DNA of 64,000 nucleotides from Daucus carota subsp. sativus (Eukaryota > Streptophyta > Magnoliopsida > Apiales > Apiaceae). How positions within the stretch are numbered: position 1 is the stretch's first letter; each line of letters begins with the position of its first letter. Below, piece after piece: positions 22,420 to 34,523 of this stretch. Under the pieces are notes generated by a model that saw nothing but the letters and a program-made list of their open reading frames with translations, did no database searches and was not told the origin of the DNA. A program made the translations under genes and the position numbers. The DNA lies in contig NC_030384.2 in assembly GCF_001625215.2 (NCBI RefSeq), positions 38,908,390 to 38,972,389 of the forward strand, read 5' to 3'.

Positions 22420-25400
22420 GTATGAAACAAGTTGAACACACCTAACTTCGAGAGTAAATAGCGCAGTTGGTATGAGGGTAAAGCCTTAGTGAATAAGTGT
22501 GCAGGTTGCTCTGTTGATGGAAGATGATGTGTAACCACAATTCCCTGCTTAACCTTCTGGCGAACAAGGTGACAATCTATTTCAATGTGTTTCGTAAGCT
22601 CGTGAAACACAGAATTAGAGGCAATGTGAAGGGCAAACTGATTGCCGCAGTACAGAGAGACAGGAGTAAGATTAGGTACATATAACTCTTTGCATAAGGA
22701 CAACAGCCATGTAACTTCACAGCATGAATCTGCCATTGCTCTGTACTCAGCCTCTGCTGAGGAGCGAGAAACTGTATGCTGGCGTTTGCATTTCCAGGAG
22801 ACTAGTGAAGACCCCAAAGTGACACAAAAGCCAGTAATAGACTGTCGAGTCTGTTTACAGCTACCCCAATCAGCATCAGTAAAAATTCGTAGATTGAAGG
22901 AGGATTTGGATGATAACAGTATACCTTGTCCACATGTATGCATGCTTAAGGTATTTAACCAACTTTAGAGCAGCCAACCAGTGAATTTCTTGTGGCTTAT
23001 GCATGAACTGGGCCAATATGTGTACAGAATAGGATAAGTCTGGACGAGTAATAGTCAGATAAATCAAACGCCCAATCAATCTCCTATAAGCTGAGATATC
23101 GGCAAGCAGGGAAGAGTTGGATTCTGCTGTGAGATTGTGATTCTGGTCTAAAGGTACTAAGGATGTCTTGGCATCCTCACATCCAACATCCTTGATAATA
23201 TCCATAGTATACTTACGTTGATTCAGATAAATTCCAGCAGCTGAGCGAGCAATTTCAATCCCCAGAAAGTATTTCAAGGGGCCCAAATCCTTAGTTTTGA
23301 ATTTGGTAGCAAGAAACTGAGTGACCTGAGTCATTAATTCAGGAGCATTGCCTGTTAACACCATGTCGTCCACATAAACCAGTAAAACCACAAGCTTATT
23401 GCCTTTCTTAAAGACAAATAAACTTGAGTCACTGCAGGTTTGTGTGAAGCCAAATTCAAGCAAAGCCTCAGAAAGGATAGTAAACCACTCTCGAGGAGCT
23501 TGACGCAGTCCATAGATTGATTTAATGAGTTTGCACACTAACTTCTGGTTAGGAAATTGTCGTAAGATTTCTGGAGGGATAGGATAACCTTGAGGTATTT
23601 CCATAAACACTTCTTCATGCAGAAAACCGTGTAAAAATGCGTTGGTAACATCAAGCTGTGTGATGGACCAATGGTTCATAGCTGCAAGTGCAAGAACAAC
23701 ACGAAAAGTTGCCATTTTGGCCATTGGTGCGAACGTATCAAAGTAGTCTAGACCCTCTGTTTGAGTAAAACCCTTGGCCACAAGGCGCGCCTTATATCTG
23801 TCTATTTGGCCATCAGGTAAATACTTTACTTTATATAGCCATCGACATCCAACTGCCTTTTTGTTAGGTGGGAGAGGTACAATTTGCCAGGTCTGATTAG
23901 CTTCCATAGCAGCTAACTCAGTATTCATTGCAGTGCACCACTCGCTTGATTTACTTGCTTGATTGGATGTCTGTGGCTCTTGAATTTTGGAAATATTAGC
24001 CAAAAAATGTTCATAAGAACTGTCAAATGCAGAATATGAGACACAATTTGTCAAGTTTTGAGTCACAGTACTCTGCAGTTGTGGAGGCAAGTTGGTGTAG
24101 TCTTTAAACTTGGCAGGAGCTTGCCTTTGTCTTTGTGGTCTTACTACATGAGTAGTAGCTTCACTGATAGGTACTGTAGGTGAAGAATTATCTTCATTGA
24201 TAGACACTGTAGGAGAAGAATTATTAGATCCTGTAGGCATGCTCTGATCAATACTATTATCAGTACTAGTACTGTTGGGAACTGGATAACTTGTGATGGG
24301 ATCTGACTCCCATTCAACAGTAGAGTTGTTCACAAATAATGGAGTGCTTTTCAAGGCAACGTCAAAAGTATTCTGTTGGAATGGAAATTGTCGTTCATCA
24401 AAGTACAGATCTCTGGACACAAAGACTTGTCTAGTCTGCATGTTTAAGACTTTATACCCTTTTTAGCATAGGGATACCTCAAGAATACTCCTTTAATACC
24501 TCTAGCTGCAAATTTGTCACTTGGTTGAGGAACTGTAGTTGCATAACACAGGCAGCCAAATATTCGAAGTCGAGAATAATCTGGCTTAGAGTTAAACAGC
24601 ACCTCATATGGTGACTTGCCTTGAAGCACATGGGTAGGTGTTCGATTAATAAGATAGCAAGCAGTTAACACACAGTCTCCCCACAGAGTAAGAGGAACAT
24701 TGGACTGAAATCGTAAGGCTCGTGCAACATTCATAAGATGTCTGTGTCTTCTCTCCACAATTCCATTCTGTTGTGGAGAGTAAGCACAAGTGGTTTGATG
24801 GACAATACCATTTTGTGCAAACAATTTAGACACAGTTTGATTTACAAACTCAGTACCATTGTCTGAGCGCACAACTTTAACAGAGGTTTTGAACTGATTT
24901 ATAACATAATTGAGAAAATCAGATATAATACGACTAACACTAATTTTATCTGGTAGCAGAAAAACCCATGCAGCACGAGACATGTCATCAACATTAATGG
25001 TTAAAAAATAAGAACAACTGCCATGAGTTTTAATTCGATATGGTCCCCATAAGTCCATATGGACAAGATCAAACACATTTGAACTACAAGACTCACTATT
25101 AGCAAAAGGATGTCTAACTTGTTTTGACAGATGACAAGTATCACAAGTATGATTGACAGAAGTTTTACACTGAAAAGGAAACAATTTTAAGACAGACATA
25201 GGCACATGGCCAGTTCTGGCATGCCAGAGATTAGTATCTGCAGTGTGGGAGGCAACAGCTGAACAAGAGTATGTAGATGATAGTTTGCAAGCATTTAGAA
25301 TGTAGAGACCATACACAACTTTACCAATCTCTAGGTCCCTCATCAAGATAGGGGCCTGAAGAAAGCAACAATCATTCTTAAAAACAATAGAAGACACCGA

Positions 25401-26169
25401 ATCAGTCACAAACTTGGAGACTGAAAACAAGTTATAATGAAACTGAGGAACACACAGCACATTGTGAAGAATAATATGAGAACTAAGAGTGATAGATCCC
25501 ATATGAGTAACAGGTGCAGTGTGACCATTAGGATGATATAATAGAGACTGACAAGACACAACATTGGAAGTAGATGTAGGTGAGGTGTTACATGATCAGT
25601 AGCACATGTGTCGATAATCCATTCAAAATTCTTGTAAGAATTATTGTGTACAGGACTAGCAAAATGCAGAAATGTACCTGCAAACTGAGTACTATTAACT
25701 GTAGCATATGGATTCATATCAGCAGCTGGTTGAATTGTGGTATGATTCAGCAGTTGTAGAAGTTGCTTGTACTGACTCTCAGAAAACTGAAAGTTGTTGT
25801 ATCAGTCTGAGAGGTAGAAGGATTAGTCTGAGAATTATCAGGAGAGCTCTGTGAGACTTGAGCAGCCACAACATTTCTTGAGGAGATATGTTTAGGCTTG
25901 GGCTTGGGTTTGCCATACATTTTGTGCCACTCAGGGTAACCATGCAGACAAAAGCATTTGTCCTTGACATGTCCTTGCATATGACAATAGTCACAGTAGA
26001 TTGGAACATCAGATTGAGTCTTCTTGATTTCTTTCGAAAATGTAGCCTTGAATTTCACTGCTAAGGCCACACTATCAGCAGTAGGATGCGAATTACTAGC
26101 AATCCCTCTCTGATTCTCCTCTTGCAACAGTATGGAATAGCATTTGCTAAGGGAGGGTAAAGGATTCAT
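22420..26169 (-). pseudogene. Copia gag-pol polyprotein remnant
   Basis: Domains in order: a CX2CX4HX4C zinc knuckle (CDYCHMQGHVKDKC, near 25970); a protease with WIIDTCATDH, where the usual active-site DSG/DTG glycine is Cys; a GAG-pre-integrase LWHARTGH; an integrase core with SDNGTEF and QQNGIVERRH; a reverse transcriptase with the YVDDM catalytic box; and an RNase H with DADWG and AEAEYRA. The frame is broken at several places (around 25560, near 24445 just before the MQTRQVFVSRD segment, and near 22900) with a further change between gag and protease. No product is expected. Confidence 0.9.
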
Positions 26170-27828
26170 TGCTTAATCCCGACACCAAATGTCCTGTGTT
26201 ATTAACCTGCAGTTTGCTCATGTTACCAAAACTACACAAACTCGTGATCTGATCAACCATTTCCATATTCTCCTCCTCTGGTGAAAAGGGTCTCCCCAGA
26301 AACTGCGCCAGACGCCTGAGTTGAGCATGAGGCTCAGACTTCAACTCTTCATACCTCATAAACAGCACCTTGTTTATTGTCGAATGGAGTGGTTACTTGT
26401 GAATAGGTTTCAAGTAGTTATTAATTAGTATAATATCTTTAACTATCAGTAATTACAAGTTATTTCCGGTCTTGCAATGTTGCCATGTTACCCTTATTAT
26501 ATTCCTCGATAGTGAAAAAACTATTCTGTCTTAAATAGTAAAACGACATATAGAATTTGAATGTTGGGAACTTGGTGTTTGGTTCTGGAAAAACTATTGT
26601 GGCGTATATTGTGATCCCACAAGGATAAGAACAAATAATGTATTGTATTTTTATATTATTCTTATAGTACTCTTGCCATATCCTAAATTTGTGTTCCAGA
26701 CTAGTTATATTCTCTTCATATTCCAGTAATGATTAGCTTTGTGTAAAGATTATAATTACAGAGCAGCTTGCAAAGATGGTTTCTAAGAAAGGGTCCTAGA
26801 TATATTAAAGAGAATTTGGAGATAATTGTCTGTTAAAAATGATAAGATCTGTATTTTGGTTAAAACTAGCACCCTTGTGTTACTTGTTACCAATCATTAA
26901 TATTGATTTCAATTAATTACATATGTATGAAGATCCAAGTAAGTATAGAATGGATTGAATATTTGTAAATTCTTTGTTTAATTGATTAATTCATTCTGAT
27001 TTGATTGTCAAGTACAACCTTTGTAATTTATTATTTGTGTACAGTTGCTCTGACTTGGTTCATAAATAAAAAGTGGTAAAGCTTAATGTTTGATGTGTAA
27101 ATTAGCATGTATAGAGTGTTGTTGTGCTGAGTGTTTGTATAATTTTAGCCTTTTGCTTGTGTATAAATATTTGTTATGATGTTATTTAATGAAATTATGA
27201 TATTGCGGATTGATTAATTATGGTATTGAGGAGTGATTGGTGAATTGGATAAAAAAAATTATGGGTGGGATTATGAAAGGAACAAAAAAGTCATGCCAAT
27301 TTTTTTTTTAATTTTTTTTAATAATATTATGCAAGTAACTGAATTCAGTCATATTTAGCTCATTTTATTTGACCAAAATCAGTCGAAATTATAAATGTGA
27401 CCATTGAACAGTAGTCAAATTTATAAATATGACCGCTGAATATCAGTCAAATTTATATATATGACTGTTGATAAAATAGTCAAATTTATAAATATGACTG
27501 ATTAGTTAGTCAAATTTAAGTACAAAAGTGGGAAATTTGAATTTGACGAAAAAATTGGAGGTGAAAAATCAGAGTTAAAAATGATCGATTGAAGTCAAAT
27601 TAGGCGGTCAAATTTAAGAAGTCATATTTAACCGGTCATATTTAAACAGTCACATTTGATTAAATATGACCGAGAATGTTAGATTCCACTAAGTTATTTA
27701 AGACCAACAAATTCTGGTCAAATTTAGCAGGGATAAAAGCCATTCTTAGCTAGCAGGGATAAAAGCCATTCTTAGCTATAAACCAGTACTGTCTCATGAG
27801 CATCAAACTCTGTTGTTTTGGCTTCCAT
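26170..27828 (-). pseudogene. Sulfotransferase SOT-5 remnant
   Basis: Two scraps remain. The N-terminal scrap starts at 27828 (MEAKTTEFDAHETVLVYS) and hits a stop where other copies read Gln (CAA to TAA); it runs to about 27728 and contains a 26-base tandem duplication and an 18-base duplication spanning the start. The C-terminal scrap, 26375 down to 26170, encodes LFMRYEELKSEP to about LSNESF. The codons between (roughly residues 27-215) are gone, replaced by 26376-27727. The C-terminal end is fused to Copia gag. It is non-functional. Confidence 0.88.
26376..27727. mobile_element. Insertion in SOT-5, partly CACTA-like
   Basis: This is foreign DNA between the two SOT-5 scraps. The right third (about 27340-27725) is packed with tatgaccg / cggtcatattta motifs in both orientations, like the region 35100-35590 next to a CACTA-type end. 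I see no terminal repeats or coding capacity, so the boundaries are those of the SOT homology. Confidence 0.45.
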
Positions 27829-27898
27829 GTTGTTTTGGCTTCCATGATATATATGTTGTGCAAGTGTAACATGCGGAAGAAACGCATGAGATATATAA

Positions 27899-28836
27899 GA
27901 CCATCTCCAACCCATAACACCATTTTGGTGTGAAAAATACACCAATTTGGTGTGAAAACTACACCAAATCAAAATTTCACTCCAACCCATCAACACCATA
28001 TCCTACACCAAAAAGAATCTTTTACACATTAAATGGAATATTCTCTCTTTTTAAGTTATTTATATCATTATTGAATTTGTACTTAAATTTTAACATGTTC
28101 AATAAACAAGGACCTAAAATAATTATAAATTCATTAATAAATTCAAGAGGACAAGTTAATTATATGAATTCCCATGCTCTTCCCATATGTGCTCGATCAA
28201 GGCGTTGCGAAGTTCAAATTGAGCTTCCTTATCTTTAATTTGTCGATATCTAGTAAGAAAATCTTGAAATTCGTCATCTCCATTTCTTTCCATTTCTTTC
28301 CATTTCGACAGCAGCAGAAGATGTTTCCACGTAATCATGTACATGCAAATTTAAGTCTCGTTCATCCTCAACTATCAAGTTGTGCATGATAATACATATG
28401 TGAGGGTATACATATGTGAGGTAATTTTAATCATTGTTTATTTTATTTTTAATCAAATCTATTTAAAAAACATATCTTCTATATAAGAATATAAATTTAT
28501 TGATATTTGGAAATAAATAAAAAACTTGAGTAAAATAGTAAAGAAAGAAAATTTAAAACAATTATGATTAAAGAATAAATAATATAACATAAAACAACTT
28601 TAATGGGACATAGATGGAATAATGTTGTTTTCATTAACATATGTGAGGGTATAGTAGGTATTTTAGAAAACTCCAAATTTGGTGTAAAAGTTACACCAAA
28701 TCAATACTTGACACCAAATTTGGTGTCAACCAATTCATTTGGTGTCAACTTTACACCAATTTGATGTTGGGTTGGAGTGAATTTGACACCAAATTTGACA
28801 CCAAAATGGTGTTTTGGTGTTGGGTTGGAGTTGCCC
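27899..28836. mobile_element. PIF/Harbinger deletion derivative
   Basis: Ends are GACCATCTCCAACCCATAAC and GTTGGGTTGGAGTTGCCC with target duplication TAA on both sides (27896-27898, 28837-28839), the PIF/Harbinger rule. Subterminal caccaatttggtgt repeats occur at both ends. It contains the 3' end of a transposase gene, so it derives from an autonomous element by internal deletion. Confidence 0.85.
28156..28396 (-). pseudogene. C-terminus of a Harbinger DDE transposase
   Basis: Reading from 28396 the frame gives CIIMHNLIVEDERDL, the conserved C-terminal block of plant PIF/Harbinger transposases, then about 65 more residues ending LRNALIEHIWEEHGN and a stop at 28156. Everything upstream, including the catalytic DDE residues, is missing; the frame begins abruptly in AT-rich DNA. 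Confidence 0.8.
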
Positions 28837-29040
28837 TAATGCATGCAGCATTAAGGCCTTGTTTGTTTGGTGGTTGGCGTTGGTTACCCTGCATGAAAAA
28901 CTTATACTATTATTTTTAATGCTTTCACCCCGGTGGTTGAAAAAATTGATGAATATAACAAACATTAGGAATACTGAATATAGCCCAGCATGGCTCGATG
29001 TGACCCAATTAAATAATTGATAGTGCCTCGTATCTACCTA

Positions 29041-29404
29041 CTCCCTCCGTCCCAATGAATTGTATACAGTTTCCTTTTTGGGACGTCCCACCAATTATAT
29101 ACATACCAAAAGTAGTAACTTTTATAATATAAAATAACATTACACCAACTACTTTCCTCCACTATCTCCATTCTATAATAATATAAACACTATTACACCC
29201 ACTACTTTCCTCCACTATCTCCATTCTATAATAATATAAACACTATTACACCCACTACTTTCCTCCACTATCTCAAATCTATTATTAAATATAAATGGAT
29301 CCCACCACTATACTCACTTTTCTTCTAACTTTACTCATTTTTTACACTTTTTCTTGGTCTCCGTGTCCCAGCCATTTGTATACAAATGACCGGGACGGAG
29401 GGAG
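29041..29404. mobile_element. Stowaway-type MITE with internal duplication
   Basis: It runs from CTCCCTCCGTCCC to CGGGACGGAGGGAG with TA on both sides. It is larger than its relatives because a segment (ctactttcctccactatctc ... acactattacacc) is repeated in tandem two to three times between 29140 and 29280. Confidence 0.88.
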
Positions 29405-30656
29405 TATTGGTTGCAACTTGCAAGTTTGTTTTTTAGGAAAATGAAATTTCTTTGGATATATGTATATCTAGTAGCTTTCGTTTCTTTTTGGTTATTTTCT
29501 CACTTGTTATCCGTATCCAATTGATTAATGAATATTAATATTTTTATCATAGAGATTTTTATTATCGTCAATTTTAATCGAAAATTTGTTTATATTTATT
29601 AATATAGGATATTTTCAAAGTCCCATATTTTAGGGGTTGCTAATTTTATTAGATAAAAGTTATGATTACAATTCATAGAATTATATAATACGTTTTCTTC
29701 TATGACTTAAATTTAAATAAGACAATTATTTTGTCACTTCAATAATATTTGTGTCGCATGGATAAATAAATATTAATTACTGTAATTCGAATATCATCAA
29801 TTTAAATAATTTTATATTTATTAGTATAGGATATACTGTATATATAGTTCACTCATGTGGTGAGTTGAGCAATAGTCCACAACCTAATATTTTAGGTGTC
29901 CTAAATTCAGGGTTGATAATTTTATTTGCAAAAAGTATAAGAATTGTCACCACATTTGATAAGAATATAACACGAACAGCCATTCAAATCTAATTAAGAG
30001 TCAGATTAATATAATGATCTGTTTAAGAATTAGGAGTTTATTTGAAATTTTGAATTTGTGCAAACTACGTGTTTGAAAATATGAATTTAAATTTCATTTG
30101 AAATTCGAATATTTAAGTATTAATATAAATCTGAAAATTTAAAATAATAACTGTTATTTAAAATTTATCTAAAAGCATCTCCAACGGCGTTATTAATTTA
30201 GAATTTTAAATTACCGTGATTCGAAAATGTGGGATATCCAATCACAATTTTAAAAAATATTAAAACTTTGGTGATATTTAATTAGTATTATATAATATTT
30301 ATTAAAATTTGAGGGACTTGCTGAAAGGATGAATATTATAAGATTATTTGGTGTATTTTATATTTTCAAAAATTGTGAAGGAATGTGCTTAAATATTAAA
30401 ATTCCTTGTACATAATTAAATCTAAATCAAATATAATATACTAAAATTCATAAAGTTTTATTAATTTATTAAAATCGTACACCACGTTGAAACACAATCG
30501 CAAAGCAAAATGCATATTATAAATGATGATTAGGATTACTCATCTCAGACTCATACTTTTTCAAGGACAAACGATCACAAACAAGCCAACAAGAACATAA
30601 ATGGTAGAAGCAACGGACACACTTATTTAAATTGGATATGTCGAGATGATTATATA
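29405..30656. other. Intergenic DNA and 3' flank of SOT-6
   Basis: No gene seen; it is strongly AT-rich. From about 30520 it resembles the other SOT 3' flanks (caaacaagccaacaagaa). Confidence 0.45.
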
Positions 30657-31212
30657 TTAAAGAATCAATCCTGAACCGCTGAACTTTTCCTGGGTAATCT
30701 GATCCAACTTAGCAGCCATCTCTGCAGTGAGACACTTGTTTCCCCCTCCAACTTGACCATTCCGAAAAAATGAACCATTGCTTAATCCAGGCACCAAATG
30801 TCTTGTGTTATTAACCTGCAGTTTTGCTCATGTTACCAAAACTACACAAACTCGTGATCTGATCAACCATTTCCATATTCTCCTCCTCTGGTGAGAAGGG
30901 TCTCCCCAGAAACTGCGCCAGACGCGTGACTTGTGCATGAGGCTCAGACTTCAACTCTTCATACCTCATAAACAGCACCTTGTTTGGTCTTTCCAGGCTC
31001 TCCTTCCAATATCCCAAGATTTGATCCCAGATAGGACCACCCGTACTTGTGCCTTTGCAGAATAAATGAAATGCCTCTTCCAGAGAAACAGGAGAAGATC
31101 GAAGATTGGCCTTGTTGGAGAAGTGAAAGAGTGAAACAAAACTGTCCTTGATGTCCCTGCACAAATACACAATCTTGATATTAGTTGATCCACCATCCTC
31201 CTCTGTAATGGA

Positions 31213-34200
31213 CGTTGGGCCACAAGCCCACGAACTAGAAGCCCACTACCGCCAAGCCCAAGAGGGAGTCCAAGGCCAAAAGCCCAGCAAGCAAACACAG
31301 GAGGAGCGTGACTTAAAACTTATAAATACAGAGGAGATAAGGCGGAGAAAGGGGTTGGAAAAGAGAGTAAAAGAGCCACCTCCTTGTAATATTGATCTGG
31401 CTGAGAACTATGTATATTCCGGCTTATATCTCAATATTTGGCGCTAGAAGGAGGGCTCTAATCATCCAACCATCAACAAGACATATATATATACAATTTC
31501 CTATATCTATAATCACTAAAACAGACGCACACACTTTTCATCTCTCAACGGAAAAGCAAATCGGAGTAGTGGATCGGGCGCCTGTAACGCAGCCTACAAC
31601 AATATCTTCAGAAAAAATGGAGGAAGATGAAGCTCTGAGATCTGAAAACATATCAGCGCCAAAAAACACATCAGATCTGCAATATATGTCGCCGGAGGTG
31701 AGTCGACAACGAGAACTTGATCCTCGGAGGTTGTTTGATGATGAACACCATCAAACATGCTCAGATTCGGTGTTTGACGCCGCCGTCAAGCTCCGAAATT
31801 GACGATCTATTACATCCGGAAAAGAAGGAGAAAAAACAAGTCAAGATTCGATTCTGAGAATGATACTGTTAGCATTAATGAAATCTCCAGGTGTGAGTTA
31901 AGGCATAAGAAATCTTCGACGAGGAGCCACAATCGAGTTTGAGCAGAAAACTGATGTTCTCAGATCTGATTGAAAAAGGAGGCGCTGAACCATTGAACCG
32001 ATATAGTGTTGAAATTTTCAGAAAATTACCTAGCACAACTCTCAAGTGGTCCAACGATTTGCATCCATATTCTATCGCCTCTCGTAGTTCATCGACTCTC
32101 CAGCTCAACGGGTCACCAACTCAAAATTCACAGGAAAATATCATGTATCTTACTCGAAAAAGGAAGCGCTAAGCCGTGGAGCCAGTGAAGTGATGAAGTC
32201 CCTTAAAAAAAGTGCAAAATACAACCTCCAAGAGGTTCAACAATCTGACTCCATACTCCATCAGCTCTTGGAGCATACAAAAATTAAATCTCAATGGGAT
32301 CCAAAGGAAACAAACATATATCCCGATGCAAATTCAAAAATCATGAATCTAGATTTGCTTCTTTGATCCGTCAGCTCTCGGAGCATCCTTGAAAATAAAA
32401 GGCATAGCCTCAAAATGGCTCCACATTTCGCCTCTTCGCTCCATCAGCTCACGGAGCATCCTTGAAACTAAAAGGCATAGCCTCAAAAAGGCTCCACAAA
32501 TCGCCTCTTCGCTTTATCAGCTCTCAGAGCATCCTTGAAAATAAAAGGCATAGCCTCAAAAAGGCTCCACAAATCGCCTCTCCGTTTCATCAGCTCTCAG
32601 AGCATCCTTAATAATAAAAGGCATAGCCTCAAAATGACTCCACATTTCGCCTCTTCGCTCCATCAGCTCACAGAGCATCCTTGAAACTAAAAGGCATAGC
32701 CTCAAAAAGGCTCCACAAATCGCCTCTTCGCTCCATCAGCTCTCAGGGCATCTTTGAAAATAAAAAGGCATAGCCTCAAAATGACTCCATATTTCGCCTC
32801 TTCGCTCCATCAGCTCTCGGAGCATCCTTAAAAGTAAAAGGCATAGCCTCAATGACTCCACAAATCGCCTCTTCGCTCCATTAGCTCTCGGAGCACCCTT
32901 GAAAATAAAAGGCATAGCCTCAAAATGGCTCCATAATTCGGTTCTTTGCTCCATCAGCTCTCGGAGCACCCTTGAAAATAAAAGGCATAGCCTCAAAATG
33001 GCTCCATAATTCGGTTCCTTGCTCCATCAGCTCTTGGAGCATCCTTGAAAGTAAAAGGCACAGTCCTAAAATGGCTCTATAATTCGGTTCTTTGCTCCAT
33101 CAGCTCTCGGAGCGTCCAATTTTCGAAGCACGGCTCTGTGAGGCGCGCCGCGAGTGAGGCGTCTCGCTTGTGAAGCATCCTTAAATACAGCTCTTAGAGC
33201 GTCCTTAATTGCTTTTTAAGCGTCCAAATTTTAAAGTATTCTTAATTGCTCTTTGAGCTTCAAATTTTTTAAGTATTCTTAATTGCTCATTGAGCGTCCA
33301 ACTCATGAAGCGTCATGCTCTTGATAGGTCACACCCTTGAAACATCACGCTCTTGAAGTGTTCTTAAATATAAAATACAGCTCTTAAAGCATCCAGCTCT
33401 TGGATCGTCCTTTAAGCGTCACACTTTGGAGGACGCTAAAGTGGTTCAACGACCTGCATCTTCGCTTCAGCGGTTCTACTTGATTATTTCTCCACTTCCA
33501 AAGTATTTTAGGCTCTAGTTGTCCTTCACCTTCAAGGTCGAACAGCCTCTTCAATTCAGCGGCTCTGCCTCTTTACTTCATCGGCTCCCCCAACATCCAA
33601 AGTTCTAGTCATGACTTTTACGGCTAGCAAGCTCCTCGCCTCATAGGAGGACGTCTATTAGTTGCTTATTGAAAAGTTTGAGCAGAGAGATGATATTCTC
33701 AAATCTGATCGGAAAAGGAGGCGCTGAAATATTGAACCGATGAACCAAGTGGCTCTGTTTTTTGCCTCCTCACTACATCGCTCCACTAGCTCGGTGAGCG
33801 TCCCTTAAATGGCAGGCAATGCCCTACAACGGGTCTTAGGTATCACGCCCCAAGGCTTCATCTGCAAAACACATTACCTCCAAATAAGCCCTCTTTGCGA
33901 GGAAGCTAGTATGTGAATCAAGGCATCTACGTTAACTTCCTTTTTTGTATGCAATAGTCCACCAACACTCTTCACTTGAAAAAGGTCAAGTGACAGCCCC
34001 AACGAGGGAAAAATCAGGAGCGCATTCATTTACCCATTAGACGGAAATATAGGTAATCTCCACAAGATGTTATACTGAAATCGATCATCAAACCTGAAAG
34101 CTAGAAGTGACAACATTGATATCACCACCAAAGACGATTCTCCAAGCTCACAGCCCACAGCCTCTCTACTTCACTGCAAAGACGGTTCTTCAAGTTCACA

Positions 34201-34523
34201 GCCCACAACCCTCTACTTCACTGCCAAGACGGTTCTCCAAGCTAAGCTCACAGCCCCTCTACTTCACTCGGCAGTTTATTCTTTTAGCCATCATGTTCTT
34301 TCAGCAATTATCACCATCAGATTGGCTTCGATTGTTTGGTAGAAAGCAACTAGATAAGAAAGAGACTTTTTATCGGCAAGAATCTCATCAACCTTCACTG
34401 CATCTTCCAGCTCCTCAACTGCACTGCTCAACAGTCCTCGCCACAACGGGCACCATCAACCTCACCACCTCATGTACCTCTTAGAGAAATGGCTCACCGC
34501 CTCCAAAAATAAAGACTCATATT
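31213..34523 (+). mobile_element. Non-coding LTR-retrotransposon-like insertion in SOT-6
   Basis: The first 220 bases look like an LTR: TATAAATA at about 31320, then ending ...TATCTCA, followed within three bases by TTTGGCGCTAGAAGGAGGG (31437-31455), which resembles a primer-binding site of Ty3-type elements. No gag or pol domain is visible. A 73-base minisatellite fills the centre. A segment starting tttgagcagaaaactgatg near 31937 recurs near 33675. No 3' LTR is seen, so it is a truncated large non-autonomous element. Confidence 0.5.
32360..33120. repeat. Minisatellite, about 10 copies of a 73-base unit
   Basis: The block aaaggcatagcctcaaaa...ggctccac recurs at about 32400, 32471, 32546, 32618, 32692, 32766, 32838, 32907, 32983 and 33053, with cgctccatcagctctcggag between. 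Copies differ at a few positions. Shorter degenerate relatives (cttaattgctctttgagc) continue to about 33430. Confidence 0.9.

Larger units (their letters stand above)
22127..26169 (-). mobile_element. Truncated Ty1/Copia retrotransposon
   Basis: In minus-strand order it holds the second part of gag, protease, integrase, reverse transcriptase, RNase H, polypurine tract and the 3' LTR. The 5' LTR, primer site and first part of gag are absent: at 26169/26170 the gag sequence joins sulfotransferase SOT-5 sequence directly. The element is therefore a dead remnant produced by deletion or ectopic recombination, not a simple insertion. Confidence 0.92.

Noticed and set aside
31392-32172. Open frames inside the LTR-like insertion
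   Set aside because: They contain no gag, protease, integrase or RT motif and are interrupted; treated as non-coding.
32360-33120. Regularly spaced repeats resembling a CRISPR array
   Set aside because: The whole unit repeats, with no unique spacers, and the context is a plant nuclear genome; it is a minisatellite.
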